Origin: Chitinophagaceae bacterium UBA2375
GTDB taxonomy: Bacteria; Bacteroidota; Bacteroidia; Chitinophagales; Chitinophagaceae
Assembly: GCA_002343985.1 (NCBI GenBank)
Contig: DDTB01000026.1
Span: 360 to 64,359, forward strand
Direction: 5' to 3'
Length of the DNA stretch: 64,000 nt
Part shown: positions 25,650 through 34,209 of the stretch, piece after piece
How positions within the stretch are numbered: the first letter of the stretch is position 1
How the letters are laid out: each line of letters opens with the position of its first letter
The notes under the pieces: model-generated
Databases searched by the model: none
The model's input: only the letters and a program-made list of their open reading frames with translations
Told to the model about the DNA's origin: nothing
Program-made: the position numbers and the translations under genes

Positions 25650-27218
25650 TTACTTTTTGCGTTTGTTTTGTTTGCGTTTTCCGAAGATGTTACCTTCTTT
25701 AAAACCTGGTCCTTCAGGAGGCCCGAGGTAGCTCTGGGCGCAACGGAAACCAACCGTGCTCGCGCTTTGGTCTTCTTCGAGGAAGCGGCGGCTGCCTGGT
25801 GAAAGCCAGTAAGGACGGTCGTTCCAGCTACCACCCTTGATCACCCTTGATTTGTCGCTTACCAAAGTGGTTACACCATAGAGGTAAGATGCGCCGCTGG
25901 TAGAGTCGCCATCACGGTAGTTAATTACGTTATTGCGCTGATAGTTCCTGCGGTTCTTCACTTCTTCGTCAGAAATGTCCACTTTTTTCAGGTGGCCCAT
26001 ACTGTCGCGCTCGTACTCGCCGGAGCTGTTTTTGTAGTATTTCTGGAATTTATTACCCCTGAAATAGTTGAAATCTTCATTGTCCATTGGGCTCATCGGA
26101 CGGTACACGTCACCAACCCACTCACTCACGTTACCGCTCATGTTATACAGGCCAAATGAGTTGGGGTAGAACGATTTGATATGGCCAGGGATTGCGGCAC
26201 GGTCGTTCAAACCACCGGCAACACCCATGTTATCGCCACTTCCGCGCTTAAAGTTCGCGAGGAATTTACCCTGCCAGCTTCCGCGACGGTTGTCACGAAG
26301 TCCGCTTGGGTTTTTGCTCCATGCATAAATCTGCTGGTTCGACCTGAGTTCTTCACCTGATTTGCTTTCTTTTTTGCGGGGTGAAGGGTTTTGGTCAAGC
26401 AGGCCATAAGCCGCATATTCCCATTCTGCTTCGGTAGGCAGGCGGTAACCCATATTCAGGATACCATCTTCCATACGTACCGTACTGCGGGGTTTGTTAT
26501 TGATATCTTTCAGGTCAGATTTCTTTGGTTTGCTGCGGCCCTGGATCAACTCGGGGTTCATCAGGTAAGTTTCGGTGTTGAATGAACCATCTGCACCGGC
26601 ACCTTTCATTTCACGCTTGATGGCGTCTTTCTTCAGGTAACCTTTTTTCATCAGGTTCAACTCATTCACACGGTCTGAACGCCATACGCAAAAATCATGC
26701 GCCTGCTTCCAGGTTACGCCTACCACAGGGTAATAGTTATAGGAAGGATAGCGGAAATAGTATTCCACATATGGCTCGTTATAAGCCAATTCCTCACGCC
26801 ATACCAGGGTATCCGGCAGAACGCGGTTCAATACATTGGTATCGTTGCTGAATGTGTTCTCGATCCAGTATAAGTATTCGCGGTAGTGTACGTTGGCAAC
26901 CTCGGTTTCGTCGATAAAGAAGGAAGGAACCGTTACTTTGCGCGGAACATTGTTCCATTCGCCCATCACATCCTCTTCTTTGGCGCCCATCACAAATGAA
27001 CCGCCCTGAACAAAGACCAGGCCGGGGCCCGCTTTAGGGTACTTTACTTTGGATACATGGAAATTACCCATGTTTTTGTCATCATAGTTCCAACCGGTTA
27101 CGGATGATTTGCCCTTCTTTTTACCGAAAAGGCCCCCATTTTTACAGGAACTCAGCGTAAGGGCCGCTACAGCGATCATTAAGAGGCTCTTACCCGACAT
27201 TAGATTTTGCATGTGCAT
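25650..27218 (-). CDS. gldJ: Gliding motility lipoprotein GldJ
   Basis: A 522-residue SUMF1-fold lipoprotein; GldJ forms helical tracks and is needed for gliding and for stability of other Gld/type IX components. The lipobox is LTLSSC (Cys 25). The opening TGWNYDDKNMGNF, then PGLVFVQGGSFVMG, FFIDETEVANVHYREYL, the GYRLPTEAEWEYAAYG segment, and RVIKGGSWNDRPYWLSPGSRRF are FGE-sulfatase-like features without the catalytic Cys of true formylglycine enzymes. I prefer GldJ over the related GldK because of the N-terminal motif and because it lies next to porV, as in Flavobacterium. The exact start among Met 1, 3 and 7 is uncertain. Confidence 0.85.
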   Translation of the reverse strand: MHMQNLMSGKSLLMIAVAALTLSSCKNGGLFGKKKGKSSVTGWNYDDKNMGNFHVSKVKYPKAGPGLVFVQGGSFVMGAKEEDVMGEWNNVPRKVTVPSFFIDETEVANVHYREYLYWIENTFSNDTNVLNRVLPDTLVWREELAYNEPYVEYYFRYPSYNYYPVVGVTWKQAHDFCVWRSDRVNELNLMKKGYLKKDAIKREMKGAGADGSFNTETYLMNPELIQGRSKPKKSDLKDINNKPRSTVRMEDGILNMGYRLPTEAEWEYAAYGLLDQNPSPRKKESKSGEELRSNQQIYAWSKNPSGLRDNRRGSWQGKFLANFKRGSGDNMGVAGGLNDRAAIPGHIKSFYPNSFGLYNMSGNVSEWVGDVYRPMSPMDNEDFNYFRGNKFQKYYKNSSGEYERDSMGHLKKVDISDEEVKNRRNYQRNNVINYRDGDSTSGASYLYGVTTLVSDKSRVIKGGSWNDRPYWLSPGSRRFLEEDQSASTVGFRCAQSYLGPPEGPGFKEGNIFGKRKQNKRKK

Positions 27219-27645
27219 TCGTTTTGCAGATTGTTTAACGAAAGGTTTTCTTGATTATTGCATTTGGGTTACAATCGCTGCAATATAATTACTTTATAGA
27301 TCACGCAAATAAAAAAGCCGTTAATTTGATATTTTCAAGCCAAAAACCTGTTTTTTTGAGTTTTAGATGCAACTTTTTGCATATAAAATTTGTCAGGGCC
27401 TATGAACACAATAAAACCAGCGTATAGTGCGTTAGGTAATTTCGTAATATATCTGTGCATGATGGCCGGGCGGAGAGGGTATATGGAAATTGATAAACCC
27501 TATTTATATAGGTAACTGGTTTTTTAACAAGATTTTACAAAATTATTGGTGGATAAAATAAATCTCCTATTTTTACAATCTATACCGTAACTAAAACTTA
27601 ATTCCTTATTGAGGTAACTCTACCTAACCAAGACAAATAAATCGC
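27219..27645. other. Divergent intergenic region gldJ / porV
   Basis: A 427-bp A/T-rich gap with no convincing gene and no exact TAnnTTTG match that I could place for either gene. It holds a 6-bp inverted repeat ATGCAA-CTTT-TTGCAT (27367-27382) and CCTAT/ATAGG near 27501-27515 as possible regulatory sites. The porU sortase gene that often lies in this position in other Bacteroidota is absent. Confidence 0.6.
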
Positions 27646-28785
27646 ATGAAACAAGCAACTTTGAAACTGACTGCCTTAGTATTGTTACTGGGTGGGTCTA
27701 TTACTGCTGCACAGGCCCAGTCAAATGCCAATTCCATTAATGTGGTGACAACCGCAGTTCCTTTTCTCCGTATATCTCCTGATGCCCGCAGTGGTGGTAT
27801 GGGTGATGTAGGTATCGCAACTTCTGCCGATGCCAATTCAGCTTTCTTTAACGTAGCTAAAACGCCATTTGGAAAAAATAAAACCAGCATCGCTGTTTCT
27901 TACACCCCATGGTTGAGTGACCTGAAACTGAACGATGTGTACCTGGCTTCACTGTCTGGTTACCACCAAATCGACGACATGCAGGCGATCACCGCTTCTG
28001 TGCGTTATTTCAGCCTGGGTAATATCCAGTTCACTGATTTCACCGGAAACCCGCTGCAGTCTTTCCGTCCGCGCGAGTTCTCAATCGATGCCGGTTACTC
28101 CCGTAAACTGTCCAGCAAAATCGGTTTGGGTATCGCCCTGCGCTATATCAGTTCCGACCTCGCCGGTGGTACTGTGAATGGTGTAACATATAAAAAAGGT
28201 TCTTCTGTAGCAGGTGATATCCACTTCTTCTACAAAGGCACTAAAGAAAGCGGAAACGGTTTCGATTGGGGTGCTACCCTGAGCAACCTGGGATCTAAGA
28301 TCTCTTACACAAACGACGCTACACAAAAGGATTTCATTCCTGCTAACCTGGGCATCGGCGCCGCTTACAACAAAAAATTCGACGAAGACAATAAAATCAC
28401 TTTCGCACTTGACCTGAACAAATTGCTGGTTCCAACTCCTCCTGCTGTTGGCGACTCTGCCGGACTGGTTGAATACCGCGACAAAGGCGTTGTTGGAAGC
28501 TGGTTCAGCTCATTCGGCGATGCCGGTAAAGATGAATTCAAAGAAATCACCTTCTCTTTGGGTGCTGAATACTGGTACAAAGACCAGTTCGCTTTCCGCG
28601 CCGGTTATTTCTATGAGAATGAAATCAAGGGCGACCGTAAGTACTTCACCCTGGGTGCAGGACTGAAGTACAATATGTTCGGACTGAACTTCTCTTACCT
28701 GCTGCCAACCGGTTCTGGTGTAAACCGTAACCCGCTGTCAAACACACTTCGTTTCAGCTTGTTGTTCGAGATGAACAAAAAATAA
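27646..28785 (+). CDS. porV: Type IX secretion outer-membrane protein PorV
   Basis: A 379-residue outer-membrane beta-barrel of the FadL-like PorV/LptO family. PorV shuttles type IX cargo from the SprA translocon to the PorU sortase. A signal peptide ends TAAQAQ (residue 25), followed by the family-typical TAVPFLRISPDARSGGMGDVGIATSADANS and a predicted barrel ending in NTLRFSLLFEMNKK. The A/C-rich codon use in the middle differs from its neighbours and suggests high expression. It is monocistronic, with a strong terminator. It diverges from gldJ. Confidence 0.93.
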   Translation: MKQATLKLTALVLLLGGSITAAQAQSNANSINVVTTAVPFLRISPDARSGGMGDVGIATSADANSAFFNVAKTPFGKNKTSIAVSYTPWLSDLKLNDVYLASLSGYHQIDDMQAITASVRYFSLGNIQFTDFTGNPLQSFRPREFSIDAGYSRKLSSKIGLGIALRYISSDLAGGTVNGVTYKKGSSVAGDIHFFYKGTKESGNGFDWGATLSNLGSKISYTNDATQKDFIPANLGIGAAYNKKFDEDNKITFALDLNKLLVPTPPAVGDSAGLVEYRDKGVVGSWFSSFGDAGKDEFKEITFSLGAEYWYKDQFAFRAGYFYENEIKGDRKYFTLGAGLKYNMFGLNFSYLLPTGSGVNRNPLSNTLRFSLLFEMNKK

Positions 28786-28813
28786 GTCTCGACTAACATC
28801 ATTTATATGTCTT

Positions 28814-28846
28814 AAAAGCGTCCCGTTTTAACGGGACGCTTTTTTG
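28814..28846 (+). terminator. Terminator of porV
   Basis: Perfect stem AAAAGCGTCCCGT / ACGGGACGCTTTT with loop TTTA and a T run. Confidence 0.9.
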
Positions 28847-28888
28847 TTTTGCAAGCCCGGCAAGATGTTGGATATTTACAAAAAAAAG

Positions 28889-29368
28889 ATGTCGTACAGG
28901 ATTGGATTTGGCGTTGATTTTCACCAACTTACCGAAAACCGCCCTTTTTGGCTGGGCGGTGTGCAGGTTCCCCATCATAAGGGCGCATTGGGCCATAGCG
29001 ATGCGGATGTATTGCTCCACGCCATTTGCGATGCTTTGCTCGGGGCATTAGGGCTTGGCGATATCGGCACCCATTTCCCTGATACAGATGCGGCATATAA
29101 AGACATTGACAGTAAAATTCTGCTGGAGCGATCGGCAAAACTGATATCCGAAAAAGGTTATGGCATTGTCAATATCGATGCCTCAGTTTGCCTCGAAGCC
29201 CCCAAAATAAAGCCCTTTATCCCTCACATGCAATCAACCATCGCGGGCATATTGAACCTGCAACCCACAGACGTATCCATTAAAGCAACCACTACTGAAA
29301 AAATGGGATTTGTTGGCCGTGAAGAAGGCATCCAGGCTTTCGCGACCGTATTGCTGGAAAAAAAATGA
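28889..29368 (+). CDS. ispF: 2-C-methyl-D-erythritol 2,4-cyclodiphosphate synthase
   Basis: A 159-residue enzyme of the non-mevalonate isoprenoid pathway that cyclises CDP-ME 2-phosphate. The zinc-site motif GVDFHQL (Asp, His) opens the protein; LGHSDADVLLHAICDALLGA and GDIGTHFPDTD are signature segments, and TTTEKMGFVGREEG closes it. The ATG at 28889 gives the family length; in-frame Met codons at 28865 and a TTG at 28844 are less likely, the latter lying inside the porV terminator. Its stop overlaps the next start codon by four bases (ATGA). Confidence 0.95.
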   Translation: MSYRIGFGVDFHQLTENRPFWLGGVQVPHHKGALGHSDADVLLHAICDALLGALGLGDIGTHFPDTDAAYKDIDSKILLERSAKLISEKGYGIVNIDASVCLEAPKIKPFIPHMQSTIAGILNLQPTDVSIKATTTEKMGFVGREEGIQAFATVLLEKK

Positions 29369-31479
29369 TGAATCGTTTCCATATCGGCATCCACACCGGT
29401 TTGCTCTTATGGCTCACCCTATTCCTGTCTTTGCAGGCAATGGCTCAAAGGGAAGCCAGCAACTGGTATTTCGGACAAAGCGCCGGACTGAACTTTGCGT
29501 CCCCAATACCAACCGCGCTCTTGCAGGGCGGCACCAACTCGGAAGAAGGATGCGCCAGCATTTCCGATAACCAGGGAAGGCTACTCTTTTATACCAATGG
29601 TACATCCATCATCAACAGGGCACACCTGCCCATGAAAAACGGCTCCGGGCTGAATGGCGATCAAAGCAGCACGCAAGGGGTTTTGATTGTGCCACAACCG
29701 GGCAACGATAGTTTATATTATGTGTTTACCAACGGCGCCGTACACATACTGCTCGAAAACGGCTTGAAATATTCTATTGTCAACATCAAAGGGGATAACG
29801 GTTTTGGCGAAGTGCTGCAAAAAAATCAGTCATTGCTGGCGGATACCTACGAACGCATTTCAGCCATCAGGCATTGCAACAATATTGATGTGTGGATCAT
29901 GGTGCGCAAATGGGAATCAAACCAGTATTACGCGTACCTGCTAACCGCTTCCGGATTGAACAGCAGCCCGGTCATCAGTTCAACCAGCCTGGTGGTTGGA
30001 GGAGATATCAATTACAATATCGGCGCCATGAAATTTTCCAGCAAAGGAAATAAAATGGCATGCGCTTTTGGGTATGGTTTCGACAGGATTGAGTTGATGG
30101 ACTTTGACCGCCAAACCGGGAGGCTCAGCAACCCTGTAGTGTTCAGGCCGAATACATCAAACCCTGTTTCCGGGTTTCCGGGTGTGTACGGACTTGAATT
30201 TTCACCAGATAACGGTTACCTGTACACGAACTGTTTTAATGATGCATTCGACAGCCGGTTGTTTCAGTTTAACATCCAAACACACAATGCGGCGGCCATT
30301 GAAGCAAGCCGTCAGTTGATCCATACCGAAACCAGTGGCAGCGGTGCCGGAAACATACAGATCGCGTTGGATGGAAAACTGTATGTGGCATTCAGGGGAC
30401 GTACATTTTTATCAGTGATTGAATCTCCGGAGAACCCCGGCCTTTCCTGTAATTTTCGCTCTGATGCCATTAACCTCGACCCTGACGGCAACCGTCGTGT
30501 AAGCGCAGGTTTACCGAATTTTATCCAGAGTTATTTCGACAGGGAATCGAATCCATACGATTTCTACCGCACGGGGGCCTGTGATGATTTATCTGTTCCC
30601 TTTAAACTGAATTATTCCACAGGGATTGATTCGGTGCGATGGGATTTTGGCGATGGCGGCAATTCCACCGTGTTGGAGCCGGTGCATAATTTTTCGGCCC
30701 CGGGATTTTATAATATTTCACTTTTCATTTTTAAACCAACCTGCTCCGGCAACAGTCAGGAAATCAGGAAACGCATCTGGGTGGCGCCGACGGGAAGTTT
30801 CTTGGGTGAAGACAAAGCGTTTTGTCCGCCCGGCTCCACGTTGCTGACAAGCAGCCTGCAACAGGTAAGTCTCACCTGGAACAACGGGTCAATCAATGAT
30901 TCCATCCAGGTCAGCCAGCCCGGCACCTACTGGCTGGAGGCTTCCGACAATGGATGCACATTGCGCGATTCGGTGGAGGTAAGCCTGATCCCGCCGCCGG
31001 TGTTCAGCCTGGGCCCCGATACCAGCGTGTGCAGGCAACAACCGGTTATACTTCGTGCACCCATTACCGGTAGTAGCTATGCCTGGAGCACAGGTGATAA
31101 CGGGAACAGCATTGAAGTGACAAAGCCAGGTACCTACTCCCTGACTATTGAAGCCGGCCAGGGATGCGCGTATACGGACTCCATTCTTGTTTTGTCGGGC
31201 GATTGCGGCCTGTTTATGCCATCAGCGTTTACGCCTAACCGTGATGGATTAAACGATTTGTTCGGCCCGGTTGATGATGTACAAGCCAATAAATATGAAT
31301 TGGTGGTTTACAACCGGTATGGACAAAAAGTGTTCCACACAAAAGATACCGGGGCCAGGTGGGATGGCAACATACAGGGTAAGCCCGCACCGGTTGGCAC
31401 ATACATCTGGATTGTGAATTTGCAACAGAAGCGGTTCCTGCCGCAAACCATCAGGGGAACCGTGCTCTTGTTCAGGTAA
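29365..31479 (+). CDS. Type IX secreted protein with PKD domain and gliding-associated C-terminal domain
   Basis: A 704-residue exported protein with a signal peptide ending LQAMAQ (residue 28). Residues about 30-390 look like a beta-propeller (repeated GKLYVAF-, SFSPDNGYLY-like blades). A PKD domain follows (SVRWDFGDGGNST) and a Cys-containing beta region comes next. The C-terminal 90 residues begin FMPSAFTPNRDGLNDLF and end GTYIWIVNLQ...GTVLLF, the CHU_C / type B sorting domain that targets proteins through the type IX system. Its natural enzymatic or adhesive role is unknown. It overlaps ispF, an odd partner for a secreted protein. Confidence 0.9.
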   Translation: MMNRFHIGIHTGLLLWLTLFLSLQAMAQREASNWYFGQSAGLNFASPIPTALLQGGTNSEEGCASISDNQGRLLFYTNGTSIINRAHLPMKNGSGLNGDQSSTQGVLIVPQPGNDSLYYVFTNGAVHILLENGLKYSIVNIKGDNGFGEVLQKNQSLLADTYERISAIRHCNNIDVWIMVRKWESNQYYAYLLTASGLNSSPVISSTSLVVGGDINYNIGAMKFSSKGNKMACAFGYGFDRIELMDFDRQTGRLSNPVVFRPNTSNPVSGFPGVYGLEFSPDNGYLYTNCFNDAFDSRLFQFNIQTHNAAAIEASRQLIHTETSGSGAGNIQIALDGKLYVAFRGRTFLSVIESPENPGLSCNFRSDAINLDPDGNRRVSAGLPNFIQSYFDRESNPYDFYRTGACDDLSVPFKLNYSTGIDSVRWDFGDGGNSTVLEPVHNFSAPGFYNISLFIFKPTCSGNSQEIRKRIWVAPTGSFLGEDKAFCPPGSTLLTSSLQQVSLTWNNGSINDSIQVSQPGTYWLEASDNGCTLRDSVEVSLIPPPVFSLGPDTSVCRQQPVILRAPITGSSYAWSTGDNGNSIEVTKPGTYSLTIEAGQGCAYTDSILVLSGDCGLFMPSAFTPNRDGLNDLFGPVDDVQANKYELVVYNRYGQKVFHTKDTGARWDGNIQGKPAPVGTYIWIVNLQQKRFLPQTIRGTVLLFR

Positions 31480-31500
31480 TGTTCTTTATTAAAGCATCAA

Positions 31501-31953
31501 ATGCAAACTATGCCTACAATCAAAATAGCTTTTATCAACCAATCAACGAACCCGATGCCGGCATACGCAACAGAAGGTTCAGCGGGTATGGATATCCGGG
31601 CATCCCTTGAAGCACCCATCACTTTACAGCCAATGGAAAGGCGGCTCATACCCACGGGCTTATTCGCTGAAATCCCCGAAGGGTTTGAAATTCAGATCAG
31701 GCCCCGGAGTGGGCTCGCGGTGAAACAGGGCATTACCTGTTTGAATACGCCAGGCACCATCGACAGCGATTATCGCGGGGAGATACAGGTATTGCTCATC
31801 AACCTCGGCCAGGAACCGCAAACCATTCAACCGGGTGACAGGATCGCGCAAATGGTGCCCGCCATGGTAACGAAAGCGGAGATTGAAGAAGTGTTAAGTA
31901 TTGGCCAAACCAACAGAGGCGCGGGCGGTTTCGGGCATACAGGCGTTCAATAA
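31501..31953 (+). CDS. dut: dUTP diphosphatase
   Basis: A 150-residue trimeric dUTPase that hydrolyses dUTP to dUMP, supplying dTMP synthesis and keeping uracil out of DNA. The five motifs are visible: EGSAGMDIRASL, RPRSGLAVKQGI, GTIDSDYRGEI, QPGDRIAQMV and the flexible C-terminal RGAGGFGHTG. Either the ATG at 31501 or the one at 31510 can be the start. It precedes a DUF4292 lipoprotein and an EnvC-like gene, an order commonly seen in Bacteroidota. Confidence 0.95.
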   Translation: MQTMPTIKIAFINQSTNPMPAYATEGSAGMDIRASLEAPITLQPMERRLIPTGLFAEIPEGFEIQIRPRSGLAVKQGITCLNTPGTIDSDYRGEIQVLLINLGQEPQTIQPGDRIAQMVPAMVTKAEIEEVLSIGQTNRGAGGFGHTGVQ

Positions 31954-31978
31954 TCCATACCTTCGCATGATTGTGAAT

Positions 31979-32794
31979 ATGAAAACATTTTTGCAGATTA
32001 TTATTTTGGGTTCGGTCTTGTTTTATTCTTCCTGCAGGCCAACCCGGCAAATCAAACAGGTCATCGCGCCCCGCGAAGCCACGGAAGTGCTGACAAAAGT
32101 CAATACCGTGGATTCACTGGCTATCATCCAGGCTACCCTCGACCGCATTAAGGCCAACCGGATCGAGTTTAAAACATTCTCGGCTAAAATAAAAGTTGAA
32201 GTAACAGACAACAAGGGCAAGCAACCCGACCTCAGCGTGGTGGTCCGCATGATCAAGGATAGCGCCATCTGGATGTCGATCTCCGCTACATTCCTCAACA
32301 TCGAAGTGTACAGGGTACTCATCACGCCGAGCCAGGTTATCCTGCAAGACAAGCAGGCAAAGGAAGTGCAATACCGCACATTGGAATACCTGCAGGAAGT
32401 TACGGAGATACCTTTCGATTTTAATACGTTGCAAAACCTGCTCATTGGTAACCCGGTTTTTTTTGACGACAATATCAGTTCATACCGGCAGTTTGACCAA
32501 TACTCCCTGGTGACTGCAGTGGGCGAATATTTTAAGAACCTGCTGACATTATCGAACGACAGGTTATTGCTGATGCGATGTAAACTGGACGATGTGGATA
32601 TTTCACGAAACCGCACAGCAGATATCACGTATGCAGATTATGTGCAACAAGGCAGTATCCCATTTTCAACCAACCGCAGGATATTGATTTCGGAGAAGAA
32701 TAAAATTGATGTGCAGATGAATTTCAAGCAATTTGAGTTTAACAAAGATTTATCGGTGAGTTTTAACGTGCCGAAAAATTATAAGCGGAAATAA
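31979..32794 (+). CDS. DUF4292 lipoprotein
   Basis: A 271-residue lipoprotein with lipobox VLFYSSC (Cys 19) followed by RPTRQIKQV. The mature part resembles the DUF4292 family, whose fold is related to LolA/LppX lipid-binding barrels, and contains the conserved FSAKIKVEVTDNKGKQPDLSVVVRM stretch and DKQAKEVQYRTLEYLQE. It probably binds or ferries an envelope lipid or peptidoglycan fragment, a guess from the fold and its usual neighbour EnvC. The ATG at 31979 gives a signal peptide directly; a longer frame from 31901 would overlap dut and spoil it. The tetratricopeptide gene often placed before it is absent. Confidence 0.8.
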   Translation: MKTFLQIIILGSVLFYSSCRPTRQIKQVIAPREATEVLTKVNTVDSLAIIQATLDRIKANRIEFKTFSAKIKVEVTDNKGKQPDLSVVVRMIKDSAIWMSISATFLNIEVYRVLITPSQVILQDKQAKEVQYRTLEYLQEVTEIPFDFNTLQNLLIGNPVFFDDNISSYRQFDQYSLVTAVGEYFKNLLTLSNDRLLLMRCKLDDVDISRNRTADITYADYVQQGSIPFSTNRRILISEKNKIDVQMNFKQFEFNKDLSVSFNVPKNYKRK

Positions 32795-32868
32795 TCACTA
32801 TTTTAGTGAATTGTCAGACTTTTGCCGGGTCTGTCCATATTAATCAAACATCCTATTAAAGCTGTAAC

Positions 32869-34209
32869 ATGAAATCATTCGCACTCACCCTATGTAGTTC
32901 CCTGGTCATCGCGCTGACGGCCTGGGCCCAACCTGCATCCGGACAGTCGAGGGAAGAACTGGAAAAGCAACGGCAACAGCTCCGGAAAGAAATCGAACAA
33001 ACTGAAAAGCAATTACAGGCTACCCGGAGCCAGAAAAAGGAAAACCTGCTTTCATTAAAGCTGGTTGATAAGAAAGTTAAGTTACAGGACAGGGTGGTTG
33101 ATAATATCAATCGCGACCTGAGCCTGCTGGATAACAATATAACACTCACCAACCGGGAGATCCGAAAATACGACCGCTTGCTTGATACCCTGAAACAGGA
33201 GTACGCCCGGAGCATGATCTATGCCTATAAGAACAGGGCCAATTACGATTTTCTGAATTTTGTGTTCTCTTCCGCCAACTTTAATGATGCCATGAAGCGG
33301 CTCTCTTATTTAAAGAGCTATCGGTCATTCCGGGAAATGCAGGGCCAGAATATTTTGCGCACACAGGAATTGCGCAAATCAAAAGTGCAGGAGCTCAGCG
33401 GTGTAAAGCAAAAGAAAAACGCAACCCTCCAGGTGCAAAACAAGGAATTGCAGGTTTTATCGCAAGAGCAAAAAGAAAAAGAGCGTATCCTGAATGAACT
33501 GAAAAAGCAGGAGAAGCAACTGAACACGCAGATCGCATCCAAGCGCAAGCAGATGCAGAAAGTGGATAATGCCATTGCCGCAGCCATCAAACGCGCGCAG
33601 GAAGAAGCCCGCAGGCTGGCAATAGCAAAGGCTGCTGAGGAAGAACGCAAGAGAAAGGAAGCCGAAAAAGCGGCAGCACTGAAGGCCGCGACGGTGAAGC
33701 CCGGTGAAACTGAAGCGCCTAAGCCGGTGGTTGTGAAAGAGAAGCCCGCTGCGCCAAAGAAACCAGAAAGCGTCTTGTTGAATTCTGAAAGCAGCATCGC
33801 GCTCAATGCCAGTTTTGAGAAAAACCGGGGCTCGTTGCCCTGGCCTGTCGACAGGGGCGTAGTGCTCATGCATTATGGTTCCAATAAATTACCCAGCGGT
33901 ACTGTGCTGGATATCACATCAATCACCATTTCATCTGATATCGGAAGCCCGGTAAAATCTGTATTCGACGGAACAGTTTCTGCCGTACAGCAAATTGATG
34001 ATATGAGTGTGGTGATCCTGCAGCATGGCCGTTATTTTACTACTTACAGTAATTTAACGGGTGTCTCCGTACAAAAAGGGCAACAGGTGAAAACCGGCCA
34101 GGTATTGGGCAGGGTGGCCGCCAACTTCGATGGCATTGGTGCCATTGATTTTTACATGAGCAATGAAACAAGCAATTTTGACCCGGAGCGTTGGTTACGA
34201 AACCGCTAA
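32869..34209 (+). CDS. EnvC-like murein hydrolase activator with degenerate M23 domain
   Basis: A 446-residue exported protein: signal peptide to about residue 22, long coiled coil from about 25 to 260 (EELEKQRQQLRKEIEQTEKQ and many Lys/Glu heptads), an Ala/Pro linker, and a C-terminal LytM/M23 fold (about 325-446). The catalytic metal ligands of true M23 peptidases are missing: the HxxxD motif is not found and YFTTYSNL replaces the usual Y-x-H-L. Such degenerate domains activate amidases at the division septum. A role in cell separation is inferred. The end overlaps the convergent bshA by 15 bp. Confidence 0.88.
   Translation: MKSFALTLCSSLVIALTAWAQPASGQSREELEKQRQQLRKEIEQTEKQLQATRSQKKENLLSLKLVDKKVKLQDRVVDNINRDLSLLDNNITLTNREIRKYDRLLDTLKQEYARSMIYAYKNRANYDFLNFVFSSANFNDAMKRLSYLKSYRSFREMQGQNILRTQELRKSKVQELSGVKQKKNATLQVQNKELQVLSQEQKEKERILNELKKQEKQLNTQIASKRKQMQKVDNAIAAAIKRAQEEARRLAIAKAAEEERKRKEAEKAAALKAATVKPGETEAPKPVVVKEKPAAPKKPESVLLNSESSIALNASFEKNRGSLPWPVDRGVVLMHYGSNKLPSGTVLDITSITISSDIGSPVKSVFDGTVSAVQQIDDMSVVILQHGRYFTTYSNLTGVSVQKGQQVKTGQVLGRVAANFDGIGAIDFYMSNETSNFDPERWLRNR

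Noticed and set aside
25650..27218. Calling the SUMF1 lipoprotein GldK or a formylglycine-generating enzyme
   Set aside because: The TGWNYDDKN opening and the porV neighbour fit GldJ better than GldK, no gldL/M/N follow, and the catalytic cysteines of FGE are not seen.
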